Source: Dehalococcoidales bacterium | Lineage (GTDB): Bacteria > Chloroflexota > Dehalococcoidia > Dehalococcoidales > UBA5627 | NCBI GenBank assembly: GCA_012520835.1 | Contig: JAAYNN010000160.1 | Coordinates: 1-5,274 of the forward strand | Reading direction: 5' to 3' | Length of the DNA: 5,274 bases | In this document: piece by piece, positions 3,597 through 5,274 of the stretch | Position numbering within the stretch: position 1 is the stretch's first letter | Layout of the letters: the number at the start of each line of letters is the position of its first letter | The notes under the pieces: generated by a model | What the model saw: the letters and a program-made list of their open reading frames with translations, nothing else | Databases searched by the model: none | Told to the model about the DNA's origin: nothing | Position numbers and translations under genes: made by a program

Positions 3597-5267
3597 GTGA
3601 GAAAAAGTAAAAAACAAAGTAAATTAAGAATAATCCCACTCGGAGGGTTCGGTGAAATAGGTAAAAACATGACCATCCTCGAGTACGGGGATGAAATTAT
3701 CGTCATCGATGCCGGGCTGATGTTCCCGGAACAGGAGATGCTGGGTATCGACATGGTGATTCCGGATATCAGCTACCTCCTGAAGCACAGGGAAAAAATC
3801 AAGGCGATTCTTATAACCCATGCTCATGAAGACCATGTCGGTGCGCTGCCGTATATCATGCCGCAGTTGAATGTACCGCTTTACTGCACCAGGCTGGCAA
3901 AAGGTCTGATTTCAGTCAAGCTCAAGGAGCGAAAAGCCTTAGCCGGAGCGCAGTTAAACGTAATCACTTTCGGTGAGCAAATCAACCTGGGAAAATTCCG
4001 CGTGGAATTCTTCCCGGTCTGCCACAGCATACCGGATGCCGCCGGCCTGATTATCCATACACCCATCGGAACACTGGTGCACACCGGCGATTTCAAGCTG
4101 GACCATACGCCTGTAACCGGCCCGAAGACCGACCTTTCGAAGCTGGCACAGGTCGGTTCGCAGGGTGTTTTAGCGCTCTTTTCCGATTCCACCTATGCCG
4201 AAGTACCCGGATATACCCCCTCGGAAAAAGTGGTCGGTGAAGCGCTGGATAATATCATTGCCCAAGCTAAAGGCAGAGTGATTGTAACCACCTTCGCCTC
4301 GCTGGTAACACGCGTGCAGCAGGTTATTGACGCTGCCATCAAACACCAGCGCAGGGTCTTTATCATCGGGCGCAGCATGAAAGAAACGGTTAAAATTTCG
4401 CTGGAGTTGGGCTATCTGAAAGCCCCCAACGGAGTGCTGGCTAAAATAGATGATTTACACAGAGTTCCCCACGAAAAGGTAGTGATTATTACCACCGGCA
4501 GTCAGGGAGAACCGACCTCCGGGTTGGTAAGAATCGCCAACCGCGACCACCGCCAGATCAGCATCATGAAGGGCGATACGGTCATTTATTCGGCTTCGCC
4601 TATCCCCGGCAACGAATCGCTGGTCAACAAGACCGTCGATAGCCTCTTCAAGCAGGGAGCCGAAGTATATTACGGACGCATGGCACAAACGCATGTTCAC
4701 GGTCATGCCAGCCAGGAAGAGCTGAAACTGATGTTGAACCTGGTAAAACCGCGCTTCTTTATACCGGTGCACGGCGAGTTCCGCCATTTGAGCTTTCATG
4801 CCAGGCTGGCTGAAAGCATCGGTATTCCGGAAGAGAGAATCTTTACGCTGGAAGACGGCGATATCCTGGAATTGACCCCACTCGGCGGTAAAAAAGCCGG
4901 CAAGGTCGAATCGGGTAATGTCTATGTGGACGGTCTCAGTGTCGGCGATGTCGGCGGTATCGTCCTGCGCAACCGGAAAATGCTCTCTCGCGACGGTATT
5001 GTAGTTATAGTCATCGCCGTCAGGAAGAAGGATTATAAGCTGGCGGGACGCCCCGATATCGTTACCAGGGGATTTATCGATGCCAACGAATACAAGGACA
5101 TGATTGAAACCAGCAAGGATATCGTAACCAGGATTATGAATCACGAAGGTGAATTCGCTTCCGAAATCGGTTTCCCGGACAGCACCATCAGGGCGGAACT
5201 TAACAAATATTATTTCAACCAGACCAAGAGACGCCCGATGATACTTCCGATGATGGTTAAGGTATAA
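3597..5267 (+). CDS. rnj: Ribonuclease J
   Basis: A cytoplasmic metallo-beta-lactamase/beta-CASP nuclease acting in mRNA turnover and rRNA/mRNA 5' processing, with 5'-3' exonuclease and endonuclease activity in studied members. It is full length at 556 residues. The start is GTG 3597, with GAGGA (3585-3589) seven bases upstream inside the glycosylase's final codons. The beta-lactamase domain begins LGGFGEIGKNM (15-25) and carries zinc-ligand motif HAHEDH (75-80), H143 in CHSIPD, and HTGDF (162-166, with D165). The beta-CASP region, about 197-360, includes SDSTYAE (196-202), TTFAS (231-235), GRSM (258-261), TTGSQGEP (299-306) and SASPIPGNE (332-340). Then come HVHGHASQEE (366-375) and the last metal ligand H392 in PVHGEFRHL. 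A C-terminal domain fills about 440-556 and ends in the family's typical RRPMILP segment. H368 stands where many relatives have serine in the SGHAS-type motif. The stop is seven bases from the window edge. Confidence 0.97.
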   Translation: MRKSKKQSKLRIIPLGGFGEIGKNMTILEYGDEIIVIDAGLMFPEQEMLGIDMVIPDISYLLKHREKIKAILITHAHEDHVGALPYIMPQLNVPLYCTRLAKGLISVKLKERKALAGAQLNVITFGEQINLGKFRVEFFPVCHSIPDAAGLIIHTPIGTLVHTGDFKLDHTPVTGPKTDLSKLAQVGSQGVLALFSDSTYAEVPGYTPSEKVVGEALDNIIAQAKGRVIVTTFASLVTRVQQVIDAAIKHQRRVFIIGRSMKETVKISLELGYLKAPNGVLAKIDDLHRVPHEKVVIITTGSQGEPTSGLVRIANRDHRQISIMKGDTVIYSASPIPGNESLVNKTVDSLFKQGAEVYYGRMAQTHVHGHASQEELKLMLNLVKPRFFIPVHGEFRHLSFHARLAESIGIPEERIFTLEDGDILELTPLGGKKAGKVESGNVYVDGLSVGDVGGIVLRNRKMLSRDGIVVIVIAVRKKDYKLAGRPDIVTRGFIDANEYKDMIETSKDIVTRIMNHEGEFASEIGFPDSTIRAELNKYYFNQTKRRPMILPMMVKV

Positions 5268-5274
5268 TATATCA

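Noticed and set aside
4455..5144. 229-codon minus-strand frame inside the RNase J gene
   Set aside because: It is long but opposite the conserved C-terminal half of RNase J, with no ribosome site or recognisable domain.
5253..5258. TATAAT-like sequence at the RNase J stop (around 5258-5264 and its flank) as a promoter for the next gene
   Set aside because: It arises from the last codons and stop (GTATAATA), and no -35 box is evident at the right distance inside the gene.
1..5274. CRISPR array, toxin-antitoxin pair, phage or defence system
   Set aside because: There are no regularly spaced repeats, no adjacent small gene pair with toxin or antitoxin motifs, and no integrase, transposase or known defence domain.

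Overview
This is a bacterial chromosomal window of roughly even base composition. Shine-Dalgarno sites are clear (AGGAGG, GGGAGG, GGGAGGG), ATG, GTG and TTG starts are all used, and promoters are of the sigma-70 type. Full-length RNase J beside a family 4 (iron-sulfur) uracil-DNA glycosylase, an AhpD-like protein, a DUF456 membrane protein and dispersed TTCGACA-type intergenic repeats would suit an anaerobic or thermophile-related lineage. My best guess is Chloroflexota, class Dehalococcoidia. That placement rests on overall resemblance, not on a search.

Layout. Positions 1-265 (+) hold the tail of an unidentified gene, overlapping by ATGA a small membrane-anchored protein whose second half appears frameshifted. 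A strong terminator (280-311) serves the convergent minus-strand gene at 342-623, a small cysteine/histidine-rich protein related to HNH nucleases but apparently lacking the catalytic histidines. Divergent from it, 827-1306 (+) encodes an AhpD/carboxymuconolactone-decarboxylase-like protein with an intact CxxC redox motif. It is followed after 19 bases by a TTG-started remnant of an NAD(P)H-dependent FMN reductase or iron-sulfur flavoprotein (1326-1505). An extended -10 promoter just downstream of that remnant drives a DUF456 membrane protein (1601-2083).

Positions 2084-2200 hold one dispersed repeat copy and a minus-strand terminator for a hypothetical protein at 2201-2563 (-), which has its own near-consensus promoter. 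Positions 2639-2843 are a composite repeat, MITE-like, with imperfect terminal inverted repeats. A promoter at 2897-2930 starts a compact two-gene operon: family 4 uracil-DNA glycosylase (2970-3593) and RNase J (3597-5267), separated by three bases. The glycosylase ends in a probable DNA sliding-clamp-binding motif.

How the genes fit together. The right half pairs a DNA repair enzyme with an RNA-processing nuclease; they are probably co-expressed rather than in one pathway. The left half is accessory: small, partly decaying genes and repeats around a thiol-redox protein. I see no CRISPR array, tRNA, rRNA, transposase or phage gene. I found no convincing new multi-gene system; the most useful observations are gene decay, a degenerate HNH-like protein, the composite repeat and the clamp-binding tail.
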